Shown: in pieces, positions 23,154 through 32,235 of the stretch
Layout of the letters: every line of letters starts with the position of its first letter
Numbering within the stretch: the first letter of the stretch is position 1
DNA from: Desulfoluna sp.
Lineage (GTDB): Bacteria; Desulfobacterota; Desulfobacteria; Desulfobacterales; Desulfolunaceae
Length of the DNA: 57,568 bases
Direction: 5' to 3'
NCBI RefSeq assembly: GCF_030145185.1
Contig: NZ_JAQYWB010000039.1
Coordinates: forward strand, 1-57,568
The notes under the pieces: generated by a model
The model's database searches: none
Told to the model about the DNA's origin: nothing
The model's input: the letters and a program-made list of their open reading frames with translations, nothing else
Program-made: the position numbers and the translations under genes

Positions 23154-24335
23154 TCAGAAGCCTTCAACTCTTTCGAAGATGGCGCAAGCACCCATACCGC
23201 CACCGATACACATGGAGACGATACCGTATTTGCCACCGGTACGCTGAAGGTTAGCAATCAGCGTTGCGGTCAGCTTGGCACCGGTACATCCCAGGGGATG
23301 GCCCAGAGCGATGGCGCCGCCGTTGAGGTTGATCTTGGACTCGTCAAGACCCAACTCTTTAATGCAATGCAGAGACTGAGTAGCGAAGGCTTCGTTGAGC
23401 TCGATGACGTCAATATCGTCAAGCGTCATACCGGCATTCTTCAGTGCCTTGGGAATTGCATACTTGGGACCTACACCCATTTCGTCGGACTTGCAACCGG
23501 CGACAGCGTAAGTAACAAGCTTAGCAATGGGCTTAAGACCGAGGCGCTCACAAGCATCCTTGCTGGCAATCAGAGTCGCGGCAGCGCCGTCAGTGGTCTG
23601 AGACGAGTTGGCTGCGGTGGAGACACCCCCGGCTTTGAAGGGGGAGTTCAAACGAGAGATCCCTTCAACGGTGGTCCCGGGACGAACGCCGTCGTCTTTT
23701 TCGACCATGAAGATCTCTTTTTTGAAGGTTCCATCGGCCTGCTCAACAAATTTATGGGCGGGCATGGGAACGATCTCAGTGAAGTACCCTTTCTCCTGAG
23801 CAACAACGGCTTTGTTCACGGAACGAACAGCAAACTCATCGCACTCCTGACGGGTAATCCCGTAACGAGTGGCCACGTTCTCAGCTGTTACACCCATGGA
23901 GATATACGCTTCGGGCTTCTCAGCAGAGAATTCAGGGTGAGGACGGGGAGAGTGACCGCCCATGGGGACATAAGTCATGGACTCAAGCCCGGCACCCACG
24001 GTGATATCAGACCAACCGGCCTGAACACGAAGGGCAGACAAAGCGATGGCTTCGATGCCGGATGCGCAGAAACGGTTGACCGTGGCCCCGGACACTTCGT
24101 CAGGGAAACCAGCCATCTGAGCGGCAACACGGGCAACGTTCAGGCCCTGCTCGCCTTCGGGGAAGGCACAGCCGCACATCACGTCATCAATTTCAGCAGG
24201 ATCGATCCCTGCTTTGTCAACACACGACTTCAGGATAAAGGTAAGAAGGTCCTCGGGACGGGTTTCCTTGTAGAGACCTTTCTTATTTTTACAACCAGGA
24301 ATTCTCACTGATTGAACAATGTATGCATCTCTCAT
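23154..24335 (-). CDS. fadA: Acetyl-CoA C-acyltransferase (3-ketoacyl-CoA thiolase)
   Basis: A 393-aa thiolase that cleaves 3-ketoacyl-CoA to acetyl-CoA and a shortened acyl-CoA. Nucleophile Cys90 in VNRFCASGIEAI, His346 in GGAIALGHPLGCTG, and Cys376 in CIGGGMG form the active site. NEAFA is at 314-318. Length and start match FadA/FadI proteins, and ATG is preceded by AATGGAGGAAA. It lies about 150 bp downstream of the fadN-like gene in the same direction, so the two form a beta-oxidation operon. Degradative versus synthetic use cannot be read from sequence. Confidence 0.93.
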   Translation of the reverse strand: MRDAYIVQSVRIPGCKNKKGLYKETRPEDLLTFILKSCVDKAGIDPAEIDDVMCGCAFPEGEQGLNVARVAAQMAGFPDEVSGATVNRFCASGIEAIALSALRVQAGWSDITVGAGLESMTYVPMGGHSPRPHPEFSAEKPEAYISMGVTAENVATRYGITRQECDEFAVRSVNKAVVAQEKGYFTEIVPMPAHKFVEQADGTFKKEIFMVEKDDGVRPGTTVEGISRLNSPFKAGGVSTAANSSQTTDGAAATLIASKDACERLGLKPIAKLVTYAVAGCKSDEMGVGPKYAIPKALKNAGMTLDDIDVIELNEAFATQSLHCIKELGLDESKINLNGGAIALGHPLGCTGAKLTATLIANLQRTGGKYGIVSMCIGGGMGACAIFERVEGF

Positions 24336-24487
24336 GTTCTATTTCCTCCATTTTCCTGATGCTGATTTTTCACATCCACCGGAGTGAGGCACAAGGTGCA
24401 TATTCTCACCCTGTGCGCCCACGGCGTGATGCATGTTATCTTCACAGGCATCAAAATTGAACGCAAGGCTCTTGATCCAGCCGCCAA

Positions 24488-26899
24488 TTAGTTACGGAGA
24501 GGCTTGCCAGTTTTCAGCATGTGCGAGATACGAGCAATGGTCTTCTCTTCCTTGAGGAAGTCGATGAAGGCATTACGCTCAAGCTTCAGAATGGCTTCTT
24601 CGCTTACTTCGGTGTTGGATTTCACGTCGCCGCCTGCAATAACAAAGGCGATACGCTTGGCCAACATGGCGTCGTGCTCTGAAAGGAACCCACCATTGAG
24701 CATGTTGAAGATCTCGGCGTTAACCATGGAGTACCCTTCACGACCCATGACGCGGACTTTCTTCTTGATGGGGGGTGCATATCCATCTTCCACCAGACGC
24801 AGGACCTCTTTCTTCGCTTCACCGATCAGGAGATCACGGTTCATCACAATACGGTCTTTGGTGGCAGAGAGGTGACCGTTGGCAACGGCACCGGCAGCAC
24901 TCATGGACACTGCAGCCATCGCAATCTTCATGAAGACAGGGATAAAGAGCTTGGCAAGGTCCATGTCTTTTTCAATGCCACCTGGGAGCCCATTGATGAA
25001 CTTCTTCCACAGGTTCAGACAGCCACTGCCTGCAGGCAGAAGGCCAACACCGATCTCAACGAGGCCCATGTAAAGCTCTGAGTGGGCAACGATCTTATCT
25101 GATGCAAGACACACTTCACAACCACCGCCGAGGGTCATGCCATAGGGGGCAGCCACAACAGGGAAGGAAGAGTAAAGGGCGCGGAGCATACCGGTCTGAC
25201 CTTTTTCAAGGAAAGCGTCCAGCTCTTCGTAAGCACCTTTTTCAGCCTGGCCAAGCACATAAGCAAGGTCAGCACCGGCAGAGAACGCACCGGGCATGCC
25301 GCCGGCCTGGTTACCGATCACAAGGCCCACACCGTACTCATCCACGTGGTCAAGGCAACCGCCCATGAAATCGACGATTTCGCCGTTCAGAGCGTTCATC
25401 TTGGTGGTAAACTCAAGGCAGAAAACGCCGTCGCCGATGTCAATCAGAGATGCAGAGGGGCAAGATTTAACCACTTTGCCATCTGCCTTGGCAGCCGCCA
25501 GAGACAGAGCAGATTCGCTCAAGGGCACGTCAACGTAAGCAGCTTTTGCGAAATCGTAGTACTGGGGAACCCCATTTTCTACGCGATAAAAGCTCTCAAC
25601 GCCGGCATCAAGCATGGCTTTGACCTTGGGAGAAACGGCCAGACCTTCGGCTTCCATTTTCTCAGTGGACTTGCGCACGCCGACAGCATCCCAGGCTTCG
25701 AAGGGACCTACATCCCAGCCGTAGCCCCACTTCATGGCGTTGTCGATCTCAACCAGAGACTCGGCAATTTCAGGAATGCGGTTTGCGCTGTAAGTCATCG
25801 CGTTGGCGGTACACTTCCAGACAAACTTGGCGCCTTTGTCGTCACCATACATAATGGCTTGCATCTTCTCTGCGGGAGTGCTTGCTTTCTTGGCTGCGTC
25901 GAGGCAGGGGAAAGAGGCTTTTGCCGCATCGATATACTCGCCAGAAGCGGGATCAATCTGCTTTTTCCAACGCTTGCCGTTTTCGTCTTTGCCCTTCTTG
26001 TAGAAACCTTCCTTGGTCTTGTTGCCAAGTTTGTTTTCTGCAAGCATCTTCTTAACGAAGTCAGGCATCATAACGGTGTCGCGCATTTCGTCATCGGGGC
26101 AGAGCTCATAAGAGTTGTCAGCCACGTGAACGAGGGTGTCAAGGCCTACCAGGTCGGCGGTGCCGAAGATGGCGGTACGGGGACGACCCATGGCGGGACC
26201 CAGGAGGGCATCCGCTTCAGCCATGGTGATGCCGTCTTCAACAACACCCTGAAGAACGCGGCCGATTCCCTGGATACCGATACGGTTCCCGATAAAGTTG
26301 GGAGTATCTTTGGCCCAGACAATCCCTTTACCAAGGTTGACTTCGCCGAAGTGAGCGATGAAATCGAGAACTTCCTGCTTGGTCTCTGCTCCGGGGATAA
26401 GCTCCAGGAGATGCATGTAGCGGACGGGGTTGAAGAAGTGAGTCCCGAGGAAATGCTCTTTAAAGCCTGCAGAGAGACCGTCAGAGATTTTGGCAAGGGG
26501 AATACCAGAGGTGTTGGAGCTGATGATGGCATCGGCTTTTCTCACCTTGTCGATACGGGCGAAGAGTTCCTGCTTGATCTTCAGGTTCTCCACAACCACT
26601 TCGCAGATCCAGTCACACTCGGCCAGCTTGTCGAAGTCGTCGGTCAGGTTGCCAGTCTCGATGAGAGCCGCATCTTTCTTTGTCATGAACAAAGAAGGTT
26701 TGGCAGCCAAAGTGGCTTTCATACCATTGTTTACCATGCGATTACGAGCCGCAGGGTCTTTCTTCTCCTCGTCGGTGAGGTCAAAGGGGACGATGTCCAA
26801 AAGGAGCACCTTCACGCCTGCAGCAGCCATAAGAGCCGCAATGCCGCCGCCCATGATCCCGGACCCGATCACTGCAGCTTTTCTGATTTTTCTACTCAT
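24488..26899 (-). CDS. fadN: 3-hydroxyacyl-CoA dehydrogenase / enoyl-CoA hydratase (FadN-like)
   Basis: An 803-aa bifunctional enzyme in FadN order. The NAD-binding Rossmann domain comes first (IGSGIMGGGIAALMAAAG, about residues 11-28), with the HFFNPVRYMHLLELI catalytic segment near 170. Next is the C-terminal dehydrogenase domain, then a crotonase domain (PGAFSAGADLAYVLGQ and GGGCEVCLASD). FadB-type proteins carry the domains in the reverse order. ATG 26899 follows CAGGAGGG; an in-frame TTG extension to 26971 would include the operator and is rejected. It precedes the thiolase gene. Two inverted repeats upstream suggest TetR/FadR-type repression by acyl-CoA. Confidence 0.9.
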   Translation of the reverse strand: MSRKIRKAAVIGSGIMGGGIAALMAAAGVKVLLLDIVPFDLTDEEKKDPAARNRMVNNGMKATLAAKPSLFMTKKDAALIETGNLTDDFDKLAECDWICEVVVENLKIKQELFARIDKVRKADAIISSNTSGIPLAKISDGLSAGFKEHFLGTHFFNPVRYMHLLELIPGAETKQEVLDFIAHFGEVNLGKGIVWAKDTPNFIGNRIGIQGIGRVLQGVVEDGITMAEADALLGPAMGRPRTAIFGTADLVGLDTLVHVADNSYELCPDDEMRDTVMMPDFVKKMLAENKLGNKTKEGFYKKGKDENGKRWKKQIDPASGEYIDAAKASFPCLDAAKKASTPAEKMQAIMYGDDKGAKFVWKCTANAMTYSANRIPEIAESLVEIDNAMKWGYGWDVGPFEAWDAVGVRKSTEKMEAEGLAVSPKVKAMLDAGVESFYRVENGVPQYYDFAKAAYVDVPLSESALSLAAAKADGKVVKSCPSASLIDIGDGVFCLEFTTKMNALNGEIVDFMGGCLDHVDEYGVGLVIGNQAGGMPGAFSAGADLAYVLGQAEKGAYEELDAFLEKGQTGMLRALYSSFPVVAAPYGMTLGGGCEVCLASDKIVAHSELYMGLVEIGVGLLPAGSGCLNLWKKFINGLPGGIEKDMDLAKLFIPVFMKIAMAAVSMSAAGAVANGHLSATKDRIVMNRDLLIGEAKKEVLRLVEDGYAPPIKKKVRVMGREGYSMVNAEIFNMLNGGFLSEHDAMLAKRIAFVIAGGDVKSNTEVSEEAILKLERNAFIDFLKEEKTIARISHMLKTGKPLRN

Positions 26900-26941
26900 A
26901 ATTCCCTCCTGTGCATAATAAATTACAATCACGCCATAAAA

Positions 26942-26956
26942 TGAATGATCGTTCAA
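26942..26956. promoter_or_regulatory. Probable TetR/FadR-type operator, proximal
   Basis: TGAATGATCGTTCAA is an imperfect palindrome 43 bp upstream of the fadN-like start. A TTGTCA / TATAAA-like promoter on the minus strand overlaps it. TGAATGA-type palindromes are known FadR sites of acyl-CoA-responsive TetR repressors. Confidence 0.55.
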
Positions 26957-27145
26957 TTTATATATTGACAATCAATGTTGTAGCAGACGGATTATTTGTG
27001 TGTCAAGAAAAAACAAGTCTCACACAATTACCCCCGCTACTGCCACCCATAGACCCTAATATATAGTCTTTTACAAGTTTTTTGCTACCACATACACGCT
27101 TCGGCACATACTTTGTATACAACCAATTTAAGGCAATAATACCAA

Positions 27146-27165
27146 TTGAATGACACATCATTCAA
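27146..27165. promoter_or_regulatory. Probable TetR/FadR-type operator, distal
   Basis: TTGAATGACACATCATTCAA is a perfect 8-bp inverted repeat with a 4-bp spacer. It matches the TGAATGA-N4-TCATTCA pattern of Bacillus FadR sites. It lies between divergent genes and could act on either. The regulator is not in the window. Confidence 0.6.
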
Positions 27166-27370
27166 TTACCGACCGCCCCACCCTGCCTTCGCCGATAACC
27201 CTCCCACTTCAATCTGAATATCCAAGTCCGTCCTTGATTCCACCCCCCCCATCTGCTAAACAACATCGTTATATTTGACCAATCGGTATAACATTCTGGA
27301 CTGCGTACCTCACTTGCCCCCCGGGCACCGAGCTGCAGGGCAGATGAGCGAGAAAAGTGAGGTGGTGTTC

Positions 27371-28435
27371 ATGGAGTTTAAAAAATTAAACAAGGAGAGG
27401 GTGGCGACTCTGGATCTTGACCCGGTGGTGGATTCCATCGTTCAGACCCAGCTCCCCACAGGCGAGATCCCCTGGAGTGAAGGCGACAAAACCGACCCCT
27501 GGGACCATGTGGAAGCCGCCATGGGCCTTGCTGTGGGAGGACGCATCGAAGAATCCCGGCGCGCCTTTGCCTGGCTCGCCTCCATGCAGCTCGAAACGGG
27601 AGGCTGGTACGCCTCATATAGAAACGGAATCCCGGAAGACAAGACCCACGACACCAACATGAGCAGTTACATGGCCGTCGGTATCTACCACCATTATCTT
27701 ATTACAAATGATCGAGAATTCTTAAAGACCTACTGGCCTACCTTAAGAAAGGGCCTCGATTTTGCCCTCGCACTCCAGGCCCCGGGCGGAGAGATTCACT
27801 GGGCCACCAGCCCCGACGGCGTGGTGGATCCCATGGCCCTTCTGACGGGCTCCAGCTCCATCCACATGAGCCTCAAATGCGGCCTCGCCATTGCCCGCGA
27901 GTTGGGGTACACCATGCCCCACTGGGTCGAGGGACGACACAAGGTCAGGGAAGCCATCCGCACGCGCCCCCACTCCTTTAATGTCACCAAATCCAGATTT
28001 TCCATGGACTGGTTTTATCCCATCCTCTGCGGAGCCCTGACCGGCGCCGAGGCCCAGAAGCGACTCGACAAATACTGGAAAAAATTTGTCATGGAGGGTC
28101 AGGGGGTCCGATGCGTCTCCGACGAGCCCTGGGTCACCGTGGCGGAAACTGCCGAGTTCATCCTGGCCCTTTCTGCCATGGGGCACACCAAAAAGGCCCA
28201 CATCGTCTATGACTGGATCAAGGATTCCCGATTTGACGACGGCTCCTATTGGTGTGGTTACACCTTCCCGGACATGGTCATCTGGCCCGAAGAGAAGCTT
28301 TCCTGGACCAACGGAGTGATGCTCATGGCCGCCGACGCTCTTTTTGACCTGACCCCGGCCGGGCGCCTGTTCCAGCATGATTTCTGGGAGACCCACGAAG
28401 CTCTGGAAGAAGACAGGCTGCCCCTGTGTTTATAA
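27371..28435 (+). CDS. Alpha/alpha-toroid (six-hairpin/prenyltransferase-like) protein, 354 aa
   Basis: Repeated helical hairpins with the QLPTGEIPW, LASMQLETGGWYASYRNG and AHIVYDWIKDSRFDDGSYWCGYTF pattern match the alpha/alpha toroid shared by six-hairpin glycosidases and prenyltransferase-like proteins. No glycosidase catalytic pair can be assigned with confidence. I choose ATG 27371 after GTGAGGTGG; ATG 27344 is an alternative. No signal peptide, so it is probably cytoplasmic. It lies 37 bp before an LbH acyltransferase gene, which suggests a shared role in a surface glycan or lipid pathway. That is an inference. Confidence 0.65.
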   Translation: MEFKKLNKERVATLDLDPVVDSIVQTQLPTGEIPWSEGDKTDPWDHVEAAMGLAVGGRIEESRRAFAWLASMQLETGGWYASYRNGIPEDKTHDTNMSSYMAVGIYHHYLITNDREFLKTYWPTLRKGLDFALALQAPGGEIHWATSPDGVVDPMALLTGSSSIHMSLKCGLAIARELGYTMPHWVEGRHKVREAIRTRPHSFNVTKSRFSMDWFYPILCGALTGAEAQKRLDKYWKKFVMEGQGVRCVSDEPWVTVAETAEFILALSAMGHTKKAHIVYDWIKDSRFDDGSYWCGYTFPDMVIWPEEKLSWTNGVMLMAADALFDLTPAGRLFQHDFWETHEALEEDRLPLCL

Positions 28436-28472
28436 TCTCCTCTCAACCCCTCAAGGCGCCAGGACGTATGAC

Positions 28473-29195
28473 GTGAAAAAAGACCACAGACCTTATTGGT
28501 TGAAACGCTGCTACATGCTGTTTCAAAAGCACTATACAAACCGCTACATCCGTCCCCAGCTTGATACCATGGGACGCGGTGGCATGTACATGAAACCCTG
28601 GCACCTGGAGCTCTTCGGCGGCCCCATCCGTATCGGATCCTATCCCACGGTCATCGCCGCCCCGGACCGAAAGGTACGCCTCACCATCTGGGCCGCCGAA
28701 GCCGGCGTGAAAGGCATTACGATCGGCGACTACTGCCTCATCTGCCCGGGGGTTCGCATCCTGGCCGCCTCGGAGATCACCATCGGCGAGAGCTGCATGA
28801 TTGCCAGCGGCGCCTACATCACAGACTCCGACTGGCATGGAATCTACGACCGCAGCCTGCCCATCGGCAAGACCAGCCCGGTGGTCCTGGAAGAAAATGT
28901 CTGGGTGGGGGACAGCGCCATCGTCTGCAAAGGGGTGAAAATCGGAAAAAACAGCATCATCGGCGCCGGAGCCGTTGTGGCGTCTGATATACCGGAAAAC
29001 GCGATTGCCGTTGGCAACCCGGCCCGTGTCATCAAGTATCTCGACCCGGAGACCAAAGTCCGGACCCGGGGGGAATGGCTGGAAAACCCCAGGAAACTGG
29101 CCCGTGAATTCGACATCATCGATCGGGACCAGCTCAAGGGAAACTCCGTCATCGGATGGTTCCGGTCCCTCCTCTTCCCCCGAAAAGGCGACTGA
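28473..29195 (+). CDS. Left-handed beta-helix acyltransferase, 240 aa
   Basis: Hexapeptide repeats run from about residue 90 to 185 (GITIGDYCLICPGVRILAAS, ITIGESCMIASGAYI, VWVGDSAIVCKGVKIGKNS, IIGAGAVVASDIPENAIAVG). They end with NPARVIK, the usual finish of LbH O-acetyltransferases. The loop YITDSDWHGIYDR carries the His expected at the active site. I choose GTG 28473 after CAGGACG; an ATG frame from 28377 would overlap the upstream gene by 59 bp. The N-terminal part (KRCYMLFQKHYTNRYIRPQL) is basic and amphipathic and may touch the membrane. The acetyl acceptor is unknown. Confidence 0.8.
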   Translation: MKKDHRPYWLKRCYMLFQKHYTNRYIRPQLDTMGRGGMYMKPWHLELFGGPIRIGSYPTVIAAPDRKVRLTIWAAEAGVKGITIGDYCLICPGVRILAASEITIGESCMIASGAYITDSDWHGIYDRSLPIGKTSPVVLEENVWVGDSAIVCKGVKIGKNSIIGAGAVVASDIPENAIAVGNPARVIKYLDPETKVRTRGEWLENPRKLAREFDIIDRDQLKGNSVIGWFRSLLFPRKGD

Positions 29196-29383
29196 AGACC
29201 CCACGGCAAAGCATTCATTGGCGCGCCACAGCCCGATCGGTCCTGACGAGGTGTCCCACGAATCCCAAAGGGCATCTTTTCGATTTCCAATTTAGCGAAA
29301 AAGGTGCATAATGCAACTTCGGAAAAATGGGCCGCGGCCTTTTTTTCATGGTAAAACACCCAGTTGGAAGCAAGGAGCGTGAC

Positions 29384-29785
29384 ATGTCCGGTAGCATGAC
29401 GTTTGAAAAGGACATCGTACTGATCTATTACGAAGACACCCCCCTGGCGTTCGCTCGTATTGAGGAGATCTGGGAAGATGACAAGCCCGACTGGTTCCAT
29501 GTCAAGCTGCTCTTCCTTCAGTTGCCGGTCCATTCGGCGACCTGGATTTTAAAAGGGGCTTACATTGACGGGGGTGAATTCACCATGGGCGGCAAACGCA
29601 TGCGTCTTGAAAAAGTAGTCTGCCCTGAAGAAGACCGTGGGGAGGACTCCGACGACGACTCCTTTGATGAGATTCTTGAGATGCCCGAGATGCCAGAGAT
29701 GGAAGAACACCTCGCCGTCAACGACGCGGATCCCATCCAGAAGCAATCTGACGCCAAGGTGATTCAGTTTCCCTTCGGAAAATAA
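29384..29785 (+). CDS. Conserved hypothetical protein, 133 aa
   Basis: I take ATG 29384 (MSGSMTFEKD), after CAAGGAGCG. The first 75 residues look like a small beta-barrel (IVLIYYEDTPLAFARIEEIW, DWFHVKLLFLQLP, MRLEKVV). The rest is a very acidic linker (EEDRGEDSDDDSFDEI) ending in KVIQFPFGK, a short motif often seen at C-termini of partner-binding proteins. I do not recognise the family. Only 16 bp separate it from the DUF1848 gene, so the two are probably co-transcribed. Confidence 0.65.
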   Translation: MSGSMTFEKDIVLIYYEDTPLAFARIEEIWEDDKPDWFHVKLLFLQLPVHSATWILKGAYIDGGEFTMGGKRMRLEKVVCPEEDRGEDSDDDSFDEILEMPEMPEMEEHLAVNDADPIQKQSDAKVIQFPFGK

Positions 29786-29801
29786 GCCCCGGCGAACAGG
29801 G

Positions 29802-30674
29802 ATGACGGCCATTACAACCAAACGACGAATCCTCTCCGTTTCCCGGCGAAGTGACATCCCAGCCCACTACCTGGACTGGTTCATGGCCTCCGTGGAAAGA
29901 GGAGAGGCACTCGTTGACCATCCGTACACCCACGCACCCCAGAGCATCCCCCTCACCCCGGAAACCGTCCATACCCTCGTTTTCTGGACCAAGGACATCG
30001 GCCCCTTCCTGAAACGGGGATGCGACCGCATCCTCGAAAAAAAAGGCTTTCATCTCTACTTCAACCTCACCGTAAACAGCGACTCCCCCATTCTGGAGCC
30101 GGGCATCCCCCCCTTGACGGAGCGCCTGGACGCCCTGGGCGAACTCTGCCAGCGCGTAGGGCCCCGCGCCGTCACCTGGCGTTTTGACCCCATCTGCCAC
30201 TTCCGGGATGCCAACGGCCAGCCCCACGACAACCTCCACGATTTCACCCGCATCGCGCAAGGGGCCTGTGATGCAAAAATCCATCGCTGTATCACCAGTT
30301 TCGTCGACCTCTACCCCAAAGTTGTCCGCCGCTCCCGAGCCGCCGGAATCGAGTTGACGGATCCCTCCATCCATGAGAAAGTAGCCGTCGTTTTGCGTTT
30401 AAACAGGGAGTTGCAGCGTCTGGGCATCGATCTTTTCACCTGCTGCGAAAATGAGCTGCATGCAGCTCTGCCCTTTGGCACCGGCATCACCCCGGCGGCC
30501 TGCATTCCCGGGCCACTGCTGGCGGATCTTTATGGCGGCGGCCTCTCCCTTGCCAGGGACGCAGGCCAGAGACGAAGCGCCGGATGCCAGTGCACCCAAA
30601 GCCGGGATATCGGGTCCTACACCCTTCACCCCTGCCCCTCAGGCTGCCTTTACTGCTACGCGAATAAAGGGTAG
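29802..30674 (+). CDS. DUF1848 family protein (radical-SAM-like, Fe-S)
   Basis: A 290-aa DUF1848 protein: SVSRRSDIPAHYLDWFMASV at the N-terminus, HTLVFWTKDIGPFL, YFNLTVNS, and VTWRFDPICHF mark the TIM-barrel strands. The C-terminal CQCTQSRDIGSY-HPCPSGCLYCYAN carries Cys262, 264, 278, 282 and 285, probably Fe-S ligands. The family is related to radical SAM and spore photoproduct lyase folds; its reaction is unknown. The start, MTAITTKRR, follows a weak GAACAGGG site. It is preceded closely by the 133-aa acidic protein. Confidence 0.85.
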   Translation: MTAITTKRRILSVSRRSDIPAHYLDWFMASVERGEALVDHPYTHAPQSIPLTPETVHTLVFWTKDIGPFLKRGCDRILEKKGFHLYFNLTVNSDSPILEPGIPPLTERLDALGELCQRVGPRAVTWRFDPICHFRDANGQPHDNLHDFTRIAQGACDAKIHRCITSFVDLYPKVVRRSRAAGIELTDPSIHEKVAVVLRLNRELQRLGIDLFTCCENELHAALPFGTGITPAACIPGPLLADLYGGGLSLARDAGQRRSAGCQCTQSRDIGSYTLHPCPSGCLYCYANKG

Positions 30675-30772
30675 GCAAACGGAAGATGTTCCCTCCGACG
30701 GCGAAAAGCCCGCCGGGGAAGGGCGGCGGCATCGCGCCCATGACAACCTCAAATGATTTGAATTAAACACGG

Positions 30773-31798
30773 ATGATGAAACGTTTTACGATTGGACAGA
30801 TTGAATTAGAGAGCCCCACGATCATGGCTCCCCTGGCGGGGGTCACCAACCTTCCCTTTCGCCTGATGGTCAAAGAGATGGGGGCAGGCCTCGTGGTCTC
30901 CGAGATGGTGAGTGCCAACGGCATGATTTACGAATCGGACAAAACCTATCGCCTGATGGAGAGCCGCCCCGAGGAAAAGCCCTTATCCGTTCAACTCTTT
31001 GGCTCAGACCCGGCCAACATGGCCGAAGCGGCCAGACGGGTGGAGGCCACCGGGGCAGAGATGATCGACATCAACTGTGGCTGTTCGGTAAAAAAGGTCC
31101 TCAAGACCGGTTCCGGCTCGGCCCTCATGGATAAACCGGCCCTGGCCGAGGAGATTTTTAAAGCCGTCAGAAAGGCCATCTCCATCCCCTTGACCGTGAA
31201 GATGCGCTCGGGCTGGGATGCCTCAGGAGACGGTGCGATGCTCCTGGCCAGGATCGCGCAAGACGCGGGCGTCGATGCTGTGGCGGTTCACCCCCGAACA
31301 GCAACCCAGGCCTTTCGCGGCCACGCTGACTGGTCCATTATCAAGCGGGTAAAATCAGCCCTTACCATCCCCGTCATCGGCAACGGCGACATCCTCACCC
31401 CAGAGGACGCCCTTCGTATGCTTGATACGACCGGTTGCGACGCCGTGATGATCGGCCGGGCAGCCATCGGCGATCCCGCTCTTTTTAAACGTATTAACGC
31501 CTTGTTATCAGGGGATATCGTAAAGCCTCGTCTGGTTGACCACTTTGCTATGATGGAGAGGTACTTCACAGACAGTCTTGACTATTTTACCGATGAGTTC
31601 ATCGCCTGCAAAACCATGCGAAGCCGTCTGGGGTGGTTTGTCAAAGGACTTCCCGGTTGCAGCGCCTTCCGAAAGGAGGCCATCACCCTGTCCACACGCG
31701 TAGAAGGGCTCGCCCTCATTCATGCCTATAAAGAGAAACTCTGCGAGGGTGAAATGAATGAAAAAGTAATGGCATCCGGGCGTTTTGCCGATTTTTAG
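30773..31798 (+). CDS. dusB: tRNA-dihydrouridine synthase B
   Basis: A 341-aa FMN-dependent DusB reducing uridine in tRNA. Signatures: APLAGVTNLPFRLMVKEMGAGL (19-40), SVQLFGSDP, MIDINCGCSVKKVLKTGSGSA with the catalytic Cys104, PLTVKMRSGWD, AVHPRTATQAFRG, IPVIGNGDI and GCDAVMIGRAAIGDP. The C-terminal helical tRNA-binding domain is present. Start could be ATG 30773 or 30776. In several proteobacteria dusB is linked to fis; here it is not. Likely monocistronic. Confidence 0.93.
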   Translation: MMKRFTIGQIELESPTIMAPLAGVTNLPFRLMVKEMGAGLVVSEMVSANGMIYESDKTYRLMESRPEEKPLSVQLFGSDPANMAEAARRVEATGAEMIDINCGCSVKKVLKTGSGSALMDKPALAEEIFKAVRKAISIPLTVKMRSGWDASGDGAMLLARIAQDAGVDAVAVHPRTATQAFRGHADWSIIKRVKSALTIPVIGNGDILTPEDALRMLDTTGCDAVMIGRAAIGDPALFKRINALLSGDIVKPRLVDHFAMMERYFTDSLDYFTDEFIACKTMRSRLGWFVKGLPGCSAFRKEAITLSTRVEGLALIHAYKEKLCEGEMNEKVMASGRFADF

Positions 31799-32235
31799 TC
31801 ATCTGAAAATCTTCACACCCCTCCCCCGTTTATCAGGCGTTCATTTATTCTACGCTTCGCCAAGAGCGCATCTCCCCCCTGTTTTTCGGCGAATTCTCAT
31901 TTTCCCGCACGCGTAACGGAGCAACGATTCCATTTGACAACATGAGAAATATCTGTTAGCAAAAAAAATCCGCATAAAAAGAGAACTGTCGACCCTGGGG
32001 GTCGACAAACGTTCCCGAACGACATCACCCGTCAGAGGTGAATTAGCCGATAAAGGAATGATTTATCATCGCAATTTTTATGTTGGCGTCACCCGAAGGC
32101 CAGCCAGCCTCTGATGAAAACATCGAGACGGACGAACCTTTAAAGGGAACACGCATTTCGCTGCCCAAGACGGCGCCGAGCAACATCTCTTGCCATAAGA
32201 GTTGCGTACCATCATCAGGCACAGGAGTATTTTTC
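31799..32235. other. Intergenic stretch before the Asn-rich gene
   Basis: No gene is supported; an in-frame extension from 32080 lacks a ribosome-binding site and coding look. It holds a 19-bp palindrome at 31988-32006 (GTCGACCCTGGGGGTCGAC) and an AT-rich part at 31920-31980 that could be a promoter. Confidence 0.5.
31988..32006. promoter_or_regulatory. GTCGACCC palindrome
   Basis: GTCGACCCTGGGGGTCGAC is a perfect 8-bp inverted repeat with a 3-bp centre. It lacks a T run, so it may be an operator or an RNA hairpin rather than a terminator. Confidence 0.35.

Noticed and set aside
23112-24311. 399-codon open frame opposite the thiolase gene
   Set aside because: Antisense shadow of a well-supported thiolase with intact active site.
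25346-26944. Long open frame (532 codons) on the plus strand opposite the fadN-like gene
   Set aside because: It mirrors the codon structure of a clear beta-oxidation enzyme on the minus strand and has no ribosome-binding site or recognisable domain.
26900-26971. TTG start extending the fadN-like protein by 24 residues
   Set aside because: It would place the operator and promoter inside the gene; ATG 26899 has a strong CAGGAGGG site.
32080-32235. N-terminal extension of the Asn-rich protein
   Set aside because: The extension lacks a ribosome-binding site and the ATG at 32236 follows CAGGAG.
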